Origin: Caldimicrobium thiodismutans
GTDB taxonomy: Bacteria; Desulfobacterota; Thermodesulfobacteria; Thermodesulfobacteriales; Thermodesulfobacteriaceae
DNA length: 13,536 bases
Assembly: GCA_002877875.1 (NCBI GenBank)
Contig: PNIE01000020.1
Coordinates: forward strand, 1-13,536
Direction of reading: 5' to 3'
Position 1 is the stretch's first letter. Each line of letters opens with the position of its first letter. Of the stretch, positions 1 to 6,500 are shown one piece after another. The notes beneath the pieces are model-generated. The model saw nothing but the letters and a program-made list of their open reading frames with translations, did not search any database and had not been told where the DNA came from. Made by a program: the position numbers and the translations under genes.

Positions 1-55
1 TCGTGAGGGAGGAAGGACGGTTGGAGCAGGGGTTGTTACTAAAATTTTAGAATAA
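1..55 (+). CDS. tuf: Elongation factor Tu, C-terminal end (partial)
   Basis: The window opens inside an open frame that reads REGGRTVGAGVVTKILE and then stops with TAA at 53-55. This is the characteristic end of domain III of EF-Tu, the GTPase that delivers aminoacyl-tRNA to the ribosome; E. coli EF-Tu ends with almost the same residues. Only the last 17 codons are present, so nothing can be said about the GTPase domain. It lies 13 bases upstream of rpmG, and a tuf copy directly before rpmG-tRNA-secE-nusG is a common bacterial arrangement. The motif is very specific, so the identification is firm despite the short length. Confidence 0.93.
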   Translation, partial: REGGRTVGAGVVTKILE

Positions 56-68
56 TTAGGGGCTAAAG

Positions 69-239
69 ATGGCTAAAAAGGGTGAGGCAAGAATAACCAT
101 TCATTTACAGTGTACCGAATGTAAGAGAATAAATTATACAACCACAAAAAATAGAAGAAATACACCTGATAGACTGGAATTGAGAAAGTATTGCCCTTGG
201 GATAAGAGGCATACCCTTCACAGGGAGGTTAAAAAATAG
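69..239 (+). CDS. rpmG: 50S ribosomal protein L33 (zinc-ribbon type with one cysteine missing)
   Basis: This is a 56-residue protein starting MAKKGEARITIHLQ, the usual size of bacterial L33 in the large ribosomal subunit near the E site. The family signature is clear: TEC at 16-18, NRRNTPDRLELRKYCP at 28-43 and HTLHREVK at 48-55. The zinc-binding form carries CxxC twice. Here the first pair is present (Cys15, Cys18), but the second pair is Cys42 followed by Pro-Trp-Asp45, so the fourth ligand position is Asp where thermophile homologues such as Thermus have CPWC. Zinc could still be held by three Cys and one Asp, or may be lost. The start is the only ATG in frame. The gene sits 13 bases after tuf and 3 bases before the tRNA, so it is probably cotranscribed with both. 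Confidence 0.95.
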   Translation: MAKKGEARITIHLQCTECKRINYTTTKNRRNTPDRLELRKYCPWDKRHTLHREVKK

Positions 240-242
240 GGT

Positions 243-319
243 AGGGCAGTAGCTCAACTTGGCAGAGCATCGGACTCCAAATCCGAAGGTTGGGGGTTCA
301 AGTCCCTCCTGCCCTGCCA
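243..319 (+). tRNA. trnW: tRNA-Trp (anticodon CCA)
   Basis: The cloverleaf folds fully. The acceptor stem is AGGGCAG (243-249) with CTGCCCT (309-315), followed by discriminator G and an encoded CCA at 317-319. The D stem is GCTC/GAGC (252-255, 265-268). The anticodon stem is TCGGA/TCCGA (270-274, 282-286) with loop CTCCAAA, giving anticodon CCA at 277-279. The T stem is GGGGG/CCCTC (292-296, 304-308) with loop TTCAAGT. The G discriminator fits bacterial tRNA-Trp. It starts 3 bases after the rpmG stop and ends 24 bases before secE, so it must be processed out of the polycistronic transcript. A tRNA-Trp before secE-nusG is a known arrangement in many bacteria. Confidence 0.98.
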
Positions 320-343
320 TTTTTATTTTTTAAAGGGAAGGGG

Positions 344-577
344 ATGGCGAAAGAAATTACTGAAAAGAAAGCTCAGGCTGAAGAAAGTAATTTTATTTCT
401 AAGGGCTTAAGGTTTTTAAAAGAGGTTAAGCTTGAGACCAAGAAGATCGCCTGGGCACCAAGAAAGCAAACCCTTTTGACAAGTCTAATGGTTATTTTTT
501 TAAGTATGTTTATTGGGGCTTATCTTGGTATCTTGGATATTATTTACAATTTTTTAATATCCCTTTTGGTGAAATGA
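344..577 (+). CDS. secE: Preprotein translocase subunit SecE
   Basis: This 77-residue protein is the short, single-membrane-span form of SecE, which clamps SecY in the inner-membrane SecYEG channel. Residues 1-20 are hydrophilic. An amphipathic segment FLKEVKLETKKIAW (about 23-36) follows, and a hydrophobic span runs from about 44 to 75. The family's cytoplasmic motif normally reads K-V-x-W-P-x-R-x-E-T; here it is KKIAWAPRKQT, with the proline one place later and Gln for Glu. The open frame extends upstream into the tRNA, but the ATG at 344 is preceded by AAGGGAAGGGG and gives a normal SecE, so I choose it. The stop is 1 base before the nusG ATG, implying translational coupling. The position directly before nusG is diagnostic. 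Confidence 0.93.
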   Translation: MAKEITEKKAQAEESNFISKGLRFLKEVKLETKKIAWAPRKQTLLTSLMVIFLSMFIGAYLGILDIIYNFLISLLVK

Positions 578-578
578 A

Positions 579-1106
579 ATGAGTAAAAATTGGTATTCCA
601 TTCAAGTTTGGGCAGGAAGAGAAGAGGAGATTAAGAAAGCTCTTGAAGAGTATCTTGCAAAAGAGAATTTAAGTGATAAAGTTGAGAAGATTTTTGTTCC
701 TCCACCCAAAGAGATTGAAGTAGTTTTTTCTCCTGAAAGACAAGAGGTGAGAAGATTTTACTCAGGTTATTTTTTGATTTATGGGGAAATAGATGATAAT
801 TTGAAGGAAGTTATAAGAAATATGGAAGGGGTTCTTGATATTGTTGGAGGAGATAAAGTTTATTTCTTTACGAGCGAGGAAGTGGAGAAATTGATGAGTC
901 AGCTTGTAGTTGAAGAGATTAAGCCCAAGCCGAGATATCAATTTATGCCAGGCGATAGAGTTAAGATTCTTGAAGGGCCCTTTGCTAATTTTATTGGGAC
1001 TGTTGATGAAGTAAGGCCTGATAAAGGTAAAGTTAAAGTGCTTGTGAGTATTTTTGGAAGAGAAACACCTGTTGATATTGATTTTACTAACTTACAGAAG
1101 ATTTAA
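579..1106 (+). CDS. nusG: Transcription termination/antitermination protein NusG
   Basis: NusG (175 residues, normal length) binds the clamp helices of RNA polymerase to promote elongation, and links it to Rho or to ribosomal protein S10. The N-terminal NGN domain starts with KNWYSIQVWAGREEE (3-17) and includes the VPPPKEIEVV and RRFYSGYFLIYGE segments; most homologues have PGY where this one has SGY. A linker near residues 105-120 leads to the C-terminal KOW domain, with FMPGDRVKILEGPFANFIGT and VSIFGRETPVDIDF both clearly visible. It starts 1 base after the secE stop and is followed 25 bases later by rplK, the standard secE-nusG-rplK order. No internal insertion (domain II) is present. Confidence 0.97.
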   Translation: MSKNWYSIQVWAGREEEIKKALEEYLAKENLSDKVEKIFVPPPKEIEVVFSPERQEVRRFYSGYFLIYGEIDDNLKEVIRNMEGVLDIVGGDKVYFFTSEEVEKLMSQLVVEEIKPKPRYQFMPGDRVKILEGPFANFIGTVDEVRPDKGKVKVLVSIFGRETPVDIDFTNLQKI

Positions 1107-1131
1107 AATTTTCATGGGAGGATGTTAATTT

Positions 1132-1557
1132 ATGGCTAAGAAAGTCATTGCTCAGATAAAGCTTCAGTTGCCTGCAGGACAGGCTACTCCTGCACCTCCT
1201 GTGGGACCAGCTCTTGGTCAGCATGGAGTGAATATAATGGAATTTGTAAAGGCCTTTAATGAAAAGACAAGGGGACAGGAGGGTTATATTATTCCTGTAG
1301 TGATTACTGTTTATGCCGATAGGTCTTTTACTTTTGAATTGAAAACACCTCCGGCCTCAGTTCTTTTAAAAAAGGCTGCAGGAATTGAGACAGGTGCTCA
1401 CAGTCCTAAAAAGGAGATTGTTGGGAAAATTACAAGAAAGCAACTGGAAGAAATAGCAAAAATGAAAATGCAGGATATGACAGCTTCTTCTTTAGAGGCA
1501 GCCATAAGATGTATTGAAGGGACAGCTAAAAGTATGGGTATTGAAATTGTAGATTAG
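1132..1557 (+). CDS. rplK: 50S ribosomal protein L11
   Basis: L11 (141 residues, exactly the usual length) binds 23S rRNA in the GTPase-associated centre, where it acts with L10, L7/L12 and the elongation factors. It is also the site of thiostrepton action and of RelA sensing. The N-terminal domain has KLQLPAGQATPAPPVGPALGQ (about 10-30) with the proline-rich hinge contact that thiostrepton uses. The C-terminal RNA-binding domain includes KTPPASVLLKKAAG (about 72-85) and ends with the conserved CIEGTAKSMGI. The ATG at 1132 is preceded by GGGAGGA with 10 bases of spacing. rplA follows after 11 bases, so the L11-L1 pair is one unit, which in other bacteria is repressed by L1. Confidence 0.98.
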   Translation: MAKKVIAQIKLQLPAGQATPAPPVGPALGQHGVNIMEFVKAFNEKTRGQEGYIIPVVITVYADRSFTFELKTPPASVLLKKAAGIETGAHSPKKEIVGKITRKQLEEIAKMKMQDMTASSLEAAIRCIEGTAKSMGIEIVD

Positions 1558-1568
1558 GGAGAAGGGCT

Positions 1569-2291
1569 ATGGCGAAAAGAGGGAAGAAATATAGAGAAGC
1601 ATTAGCCAAGGTTGATCGCACTAAGAGATATACCTTTGAAGAGGCGGTGAAGCTTGCTTTAGAAAATGCCTATGCCAATTTTGATGAGACCGTTGAGGTA
1701 GCTGTTAATCTCGGAGTTGATCCAAGACATGCTGATCAGATGGTGAGAGGCTCGGTGGTTCTTCCTCATGGGACGGGAAAGGTCCCCAAGGTTTTGGTTT
1801 TTGCTAAAGGAGATAAGGCCAAAGAGGCTTTAGAAGCAGGGGCAGATTATGTGGGGGATGAGGATTTGATAAAAAAGATTCAGGAAGAAAACTGGCTTGA
1901 TTTTGATAAAGTTATTGCCACACCTGATATTATGGGGCAGGTGAGTAAACTTGGAAAGATCCTTGGACCTAGGGGTTTAATGCCAAGTTCCAAAACTGGA
2001 ACGGTAACTTTTGATGTAGCCAAGGCAGTAAAAGACATTAAGGCAGGAAAGGTAGATTTTAAGGTTGATAGAGCAGGGGTAGTTCATGCGCCTGTTGGGA
2101 AAGTATCTTTTGGTGAAAAGAAAATACTTGAAAATTTAGCTGCCTTTTTTGAAGCTCTTCTTAAGGCAAAACCTTCTGGTGCTAAGGGGCAGTATATAAA
2201 GAGTATAACGCTTTCTACTACTATGGGGCCTGGTATTAAAGTGGATGTTAATGATTTAAGAAATCTACTTAAGAAGTATTCTGGAGATTAA
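1569..2291 (+). CDS. rplA: 50S ribosomal protein L1
   Basis: L1 (240 residues, slightly longer than the usual 229-235) forms the mobile L1 stalk of the large subunit, which guides deacylated tRNA out of the E site. In many bacteria it also represses the rplK-rplA mRNA. Visible family signatures include VNLGVDPRHADQMVRG (47-62), VVLPHGTGK (63-71), the domain II stretch TPDIMGQVSKLGKILGPRG, and LMPSSKTGTVT. The C-terminal part returns to domain I with KAKPSGAKGQYIKSITLSTTMGPG. The ATG is preceded by GGGAGAAGGG. It is the last gene before the structured leader of rplJ, so the L10-L12 block is controlled separately even though transcription may read through. Confidence 0.98.
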   Translation: MAKRGKKYREALAKVDRTKRYTFEEAVKLALENAYANFDETVEVAVNLGVDPRHADQMVRGSVVLPHGTGKVPKVLVFAKGDKAKEALEAGADYVGDEDLIKKIQEENWLDFDKVIATPDIMGQVSKLGKILGPRGLMPSSKTGTVTFDVAKAVKDIKAGKVDFKVDRAGVVHAPVGKVSFGEKKILENLAAFFEALLKAKPSGAKGQYIKSITLSTTMGPGIKVDVNDLRNLLKKYSGD

Positions 2292-2300
2292 AATATTTTC

Positions 2301-2440
2301 AGGCCGGAAGGCGCTCTTCTCAATTGAGGGGAGCCCTTTTGGCCAAAGATGGGTAGGTGCTCTAATTAGGGCTTAATTACCGCCTAAAGGCGGAGCCTGC
2401 CGGAGGCGAAAGGGTACCCTTTCAGGGTTGAAGACTATTA
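2301..2440 (+). promoter_or_regulatory. Ribosomal protein L10 leader (autoregulatory mRNA structure)
   Basis: The 164 bases between rplA and rplJ form several stems. A long first hairpin pairs GGCC (2302-2305) with GGCC (2341-2344) and encloses GGCGCTC/GAGCCC and CTC-AATT-GAG. Next is AAGATGGGTAGGTGC…GGGCTTAATTACC (about 2346-2381), which closely matches the conserved AGGUGC…GCUUAAU element of the known L10 leader family (kink-turn binding site of the L10-L12 complex). GC-rich stems CCGCC-TAAA-GGCGG (2380-2393) and GCCT-gccgg-AGGC (2395-2407) follow, then the palindrome GAAAGGGTACCCTTTC (2408-2423). In known cases, excess L10(L12)4 binds here and represses rplJ-rplL, by translation block or attenuation. 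I see no U-tract terminator, so translational control is more likely. The family assignment is from memory of the consensus. Confidence 0.8.
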
Positions 2441-2455
2441 AAAAGGAGGTAAGCC

Positions 2456-2989
2456 TTGATTACGAGAGCCAAAAAGGCTGAAATGTTAAAAAATCTGAGA
2501 GAAAAACTTCAAAAATCTGAGGCTGTTTTTATTACTACCTTTAGGGGGCTTAAAGTCTCTGAAGTAAATGAAATTAGAAAACTGGTTAGAGAGAAGGGAG
2601 GCGAATACAGGGTCTTTAAAAATACTTTGATTAGAATAGGAACAGAAAATACACCCTATCAATCTGTTATGGATTTTGTGGAGGGGCCAACAGCTCTTGT
2701 TTTTGTGTATAAGGATCCTGTTGAGATTGCCAAAGTTTTAAAGGATTTTGTAAAAAATCACCCTGCTTTAGAACTTAAAGGTTTTGTGCTTAAAGGGAAA
2801 GGATATGATGCTTTAGCTATAGATCAATTGGTGAAGCTTCCTCCCAAAGAGGTCTTACTTGCTCAACTTATCGGAACTATCCAGGCTCCTGTTGCTAATT
2901 TTGTGGGTGTCCTTTCAGCCATTCTTAGAAACTTTTTATATGTCCTTAAGGCCATCGAAGAAAAAAAGGCTAAAGAGGGTAGTCAATAA
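2456..2989 (+). CDS. rplJ: 50S ribosomal protein L10
   Basis: L10 (177 residues) anchors the L7/L12 dimers to 23S rRNA and forms the base of the ribosomal stalk. The RNA-binding N-terminal domain shows TRAKKAEMLKNLREKLQKSE, FITTFRGLKVSEVNEIRKLV and KGGEYRVFKNTLIRIG (through about residue 63), then FVEGPTALVFVYKDP. The C-terminal helix that carries the L12 dimers is ILRNFLYVLKAIEEKKAKEG. Translation starts at TTG (2456-2458): no ATG lies nearby in frame, the protein begins where the family does, and a strong GGAGGT (2445-2450) stands 5 bases upstream. The gene follows the L10 leader and precedes rplL by 31 bases. The weak start codon together with a structured leader fits tight dose control. 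Confidence 0.96.
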   Translation: MITRAKKAEMLKNLREKLQKSEAVFITTFRGLKVSEVNEIRKLVREKGGEYRVFKNTLIRIGTENTPYQSVMDFVEGPTALVFVYKDPVEIAKVLKDFVKNHPALELKGFVLKGKGYDALAIDQLVKLPPKEVLLAQLIGTIQAPVANFVGVLSAILRNFLYVLKAIEEKKAKEGSQ

Positions 2990-3020
2990 GAAAAATTAAA
3001 TAAAAAGGAGGGAAGTAGAG

Positions 3021-3413
3021 ATGGCTGTAACTAAGGAAGAAGTAATTGAGTTTATCGCTAACATGACTGTGCTTGAGCTTTCTCAGTTTATTAAGGAACT
3101 TGAGGAGAAATTTGGGGTTACAGCGGCTGCTCCCGTTGCAGCTATGGCAGTAGTTCCTGGAGCAGCACCTGCCGGAGCAGAGGCAGCACAAGCTGAGGAA
3201 AAAACTGAATTTGACGTAGTTCTGGTTGAAGCTGGTGCAAATAAGATCAATGTTATTAAAGTGGTTAGAGAAATCACTAGTCTTGGATTAAAAGAAGCTA
3301 AGGATCTCGTTGAATCTGCACCCAAGCCGGTTAAAACAGGTATTCCCAAGGCTGAGGCAGAAGAAATCAAGAAGAAATTAGAGGAAGTAGGTGCAAAGGT
3401 AGAAATTAAATAA
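3021..3413 (+). CDS. rplL: 50S ribosomal protein L7/L12
   Basis: L7/L12 (130 residues) is the multi-copy stalk protein that recruits and activates translational GTPases. The N-terminal dimerisation domain runs through VIEFIANMTVLELSQFIKEL (about 8-27). An Ala/Pro-rich flexible hinge (about 35-58, rich in AAAPVAA and GAAPAGAEAAQ) follows. The C-terminal factor-binding domain contains EFDVVLVEAGANKINVIKVV, REITSLGLKEAKDLVE and the final VGAKVEIK. Length and domain order are typical. AAAAAGGAGG stands upstream of the ATG with normal spacing. It is the end of the L10-L12 unit; the next 102 bases contain a hairpin that may reduce readthrough into rpoB, as expected since L12 is needed in several copies per ribosome. 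Confidence 0.98.
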   Translation: MAVTKEEVIEFIANMTVLELSQFIKELEEKFGVTAAAPVAAMAVVPGAAPAGAEAAQAEEKTEFDVVLVEAGANKINVIKVVREITSLGLKEAKDLVESAPKPVKTGIPKAEAEEIKKKLEEVGAKVEIK

Positions 3414-3439
3414 TCTTGACAATTTCCAAACTTAAAGTA

Positions 3440-3486
3440 CCCTTAAAAAGGGATCCCCTATAAAATGGGGTTCCCTTATTGTCATT
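3440..3486 (+). terminator. Attenuator-like hairpin between rplL and rpoB
   Basis: GGGATCCCC (3450-3458) can pair with GGGGTTCCC (3467-3475) around an 8-base loop, with one T-T mismatch and extra A-T pairs outside. The following TTATTGTCATTTTT is moderately T-rich, so partial termination is plausible, but the T-tract is interrupted. A second stem, CCCTT (3440-3444) with AAGGG (3448-3452), shares GGG with the first and cannot form at the same time. In E. coli this same gap holds a partial terminator and an RNase III processing site that lower rpoBC expression relative to the ribosomal genes. I infer a similar role here. It could be only a processing or stability element. Confidence 0.55.
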
Positions 3487-3515
3487 TTTAGAACCTTCAA
3501 GGGGGGATCAAGGTA

Positions 3516-6500
3516 ATGTCTGATTTTGGAAAGTCCAAACCCATAAGGAAAAGTTTTGCCAAGGTAAAGCAAATAATGGATGTACCTGAATTGATAAGAA
3601 TACCTAAAAGATCTTATGAACAGTTTCTTCAGGCCGATACACCACCTGAAAATAGAGCAGAGGTAGGGATCCATAGATGTTTTAAGATGGTTTTCCCCAT
3701 AAAAAATCATGCTGAGACCGCGGTTCTTGAGTATTTAGATTATAAGATCTTACCTCCTGAATATGAACCCCAAGAGGCTAAAGAGAAGGGGCTTACCTAT
3801 GAGGCTCCTATGAAATTGAGGGTTAGACTGGTTACTTATGATCTTGATCCAGATACTGGGGTGAAAAGTATTAGAGATATTAAGGAACAAGAGCTCTATT
3901 TTGGAACTATCCCTTTAATGACTGAGGATGGAAGATTTATTATTAATGGAACAGAGAGGGCAGTAGTAAATCAGATTCAGAGATCTCCAGGGGTTATTTT
4001 TGAAAAAGATAAAACTCAAGCTAAGGCTGGAAGATTAACCTATATAGGGAGAGTAATTCCTGTTAAAGGATCTTGGATTGATTTTATCTATGACTATAAG
4101 GGGAGATTCCTAGTAAGAATTGATAAAAGAAAGAATATCTCTGCCACCGTTTTTCTCAAGGCTATGGGGCTTACTGAGGAAGCTATTTTAAATCTCTTTT
4201 ATCCTCGAGAAAAATATTATATTCTCCCCGATGGTGTCGAAAGAGAGCTTGATTTTGAGATTTTAGCAGGAAGAAAGGCAGAAGCTGATTTTATTCATCC
4301 TGAGACAGGAGAAGTTCTTATCAAAAAAGGTAAGGTGATAAGTGTAGGTGTCATCCGAAAGTTTAAAGAACTTGGTATAAACAGAATAAAAGGGGAGGAT
4401 TCATTAATTTTAGGAAAAATTACAGCTAAAGAGATTGTGGACATCGAAACCGGAGAGATTTTAATTCCTATTAATACTGAAATTACAGAAGAGGCTCTTA
4501 AAGTTCTTCGAGAAAAGGGTATCAAAGAAATAGATGTTCTCTTTACTGATATTCATCGATACTCACTTGCTTTGAGGGATTCTTTAAAGAGTGATAAGGC
4601 CAAAACCAAGGAAGAGGCTCTACTTGAGATTTATAGAAAACTTAGGCCTACAAGCCCTGCTACTTTAGAGGTGGCTACAGCCTATTTTAATTCTCTTTTC
4701 TTTGATATTCAAACCTTTGATTTGTCTGAAATTGGTAGATATAAAATAAATCTTAGATTAGGGCTAGATATTCCTGTTACACAACGAACCTTAACTTTAG
4801 ATGATATCATTGCCATTTTGAAGGAGCTTATAAGATTAAAGGAAAACGAAGAAGAGGGAGACGATATTGATAGTCTTTCTAACAGGAGGGTTAGACCAGT
4901 AGGGGAGTTGGTGGAAAATCAATTTCTAGTTGGTCTTATGCGCATGGAGAGGATTGTTAAGGAAAAATTACATCTTGAGGAAGTTGAGAACTTGACTCCT
5001 GGAGATCTTATAAATAGCAAGCCAGTTTTAGCTGCTGTTAAAGAGTTTTTTGCTCAAGGCCAGCTTTCTCAATTTATGGATCAGACTAATGTACTTTCAA
5101 TGCTTACTCATAAGAGAAGGCTTTCAGCCCTTGGTCCTGGAGGGTTGACCAGAGAGAGAGCAGGTTTTGAGGTCAGAGATGTTCATCCCAGCCATTATGG
5201 GAGAATTTGTCCAATTGAAACTCCAGAAGGTCCGAATATTGGACTTATTGTTTCTCCTACCACTTATGCACAGACCAATCCTTACGGTTTTCTAGAAACG
5301 CCCTATCGATTGGTAAAAAATGGCAAGGTTACTAACCAGGTCATTTATCTTAATGCAGCAGAAGAGAAGGATCTAGTTATCGCTCAATCTACTATAAGAA
5401 TTAATGAGGATGGAACGATTCTTGATGAAATGGTTCCAGCAAGAAAGAATGGTGAATTTATTATGGCAAGCCGGGAAGAGGTAGATCTTGTAGATCTTTT
5501 CCCTGCCCAGGTGGTTAGTGTCTCTTCCTCTCTTATTCCCTTTCTTGAACACGATGATGCTAACCGTGCTCTTATGGGTTCAAATATGCAGCGTCAGGCA
5601 GTTCCTCTTGTCAGGACAAAGGCTCCTTTGGTTGGTTCTGGGATGGAAGGGGTAGTGGCAAGGCATTCAGGATTTCTACTGGTAGCAGAAAAGGACGGGG
5701 TAGTTGAGCAGGTGGATAGTCAAAGAATTGTTGTTAGATACGATTCTGAAAAGGATGGTCTTCCTGAAGTAAAGGTTTATCATTTAATAAAATGGCATAA
5801 ATCTAATCAGAATACCTGTTTTCTTCAAAAGCCTGTGGTAAGGCCAGGACAGAGAGTGAGAAAAGGGGATGTTTTGGCAGATGGACCTTCTATGGATAGA
5901 GGGGAGCTTGCTTTAGGAAAGGATGTCCTTGTAGCTTTTATGCCCTGGAGGGGTTATAATTTTGAAGACTCAATTATTATTTCTGAACGTCTGGTAAGAG
6001 ATGATGTTTTCACCTCTATTCATATTGAAGAGTTTGAATGTGTAGCAAGAGAGACAAAGCTTGGGAAAGAGGAAATTACTAGAGATATTCCCAATGTAGG
6101 AGAAGAGGCGCTACAACACTTAGATGAAAGCGGTATTGTAAAGATTGGAAGTTATGTAAGACCAGGAGATATTCTTGTAGGGAAAGTTACACCCAAAGGA
6201 GAGACAACTCTTACTCCTGAAGAGAGGCTCTTAAGAGCTATCTTTGGCGAAAAGGCAAAGGATGTAAAAGACACATCTTTAAGAGTTCCTGCGGGGATAG
6301 AGGGAATTGTTATTGATACTAAAGTTCTCACCAGAAAGGGGATTGAAAAAGATAGCCGGGCCAAAGCTAAAGAGGATGAGGCTATAGCCAAACTTTTAAG
6401 AACTCAGGCCGATATTCTTGAGGTGTTAAAGAAGGGGGTTGTTTTTAAATTGGCTCAAATTCTTGAAGGAGTTGTTCTTACCGGAGATCTTGAATGGGAA

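Noticed and set aside
105..320. Minus-strand open frame of 71 codons across rpmG and the tRNA gene, with a translation containing GLEPPTFGFGVRC.
   Set aside because: This peptide type is the well-known false translation of the antisense of a tRNA. The region is fully explained by rpmG and tRNA-Trp on the + strand.
290..343. Upstream extension of the secE frame to position 290.
   Set aside because: It would lie inside the tRNA-Trp gene. The ATG at 344 has a good ribosome binding site and gives a SecE of normal size.
3416..3443. TTGACA just after rplL, as a possible internal promoter for rpoB.
   Set aside because: The best -10 at a suitable distance is TACCCT (3 of 6), and the better TATAAA is about 37 bases away, so the box pair is not convincing.
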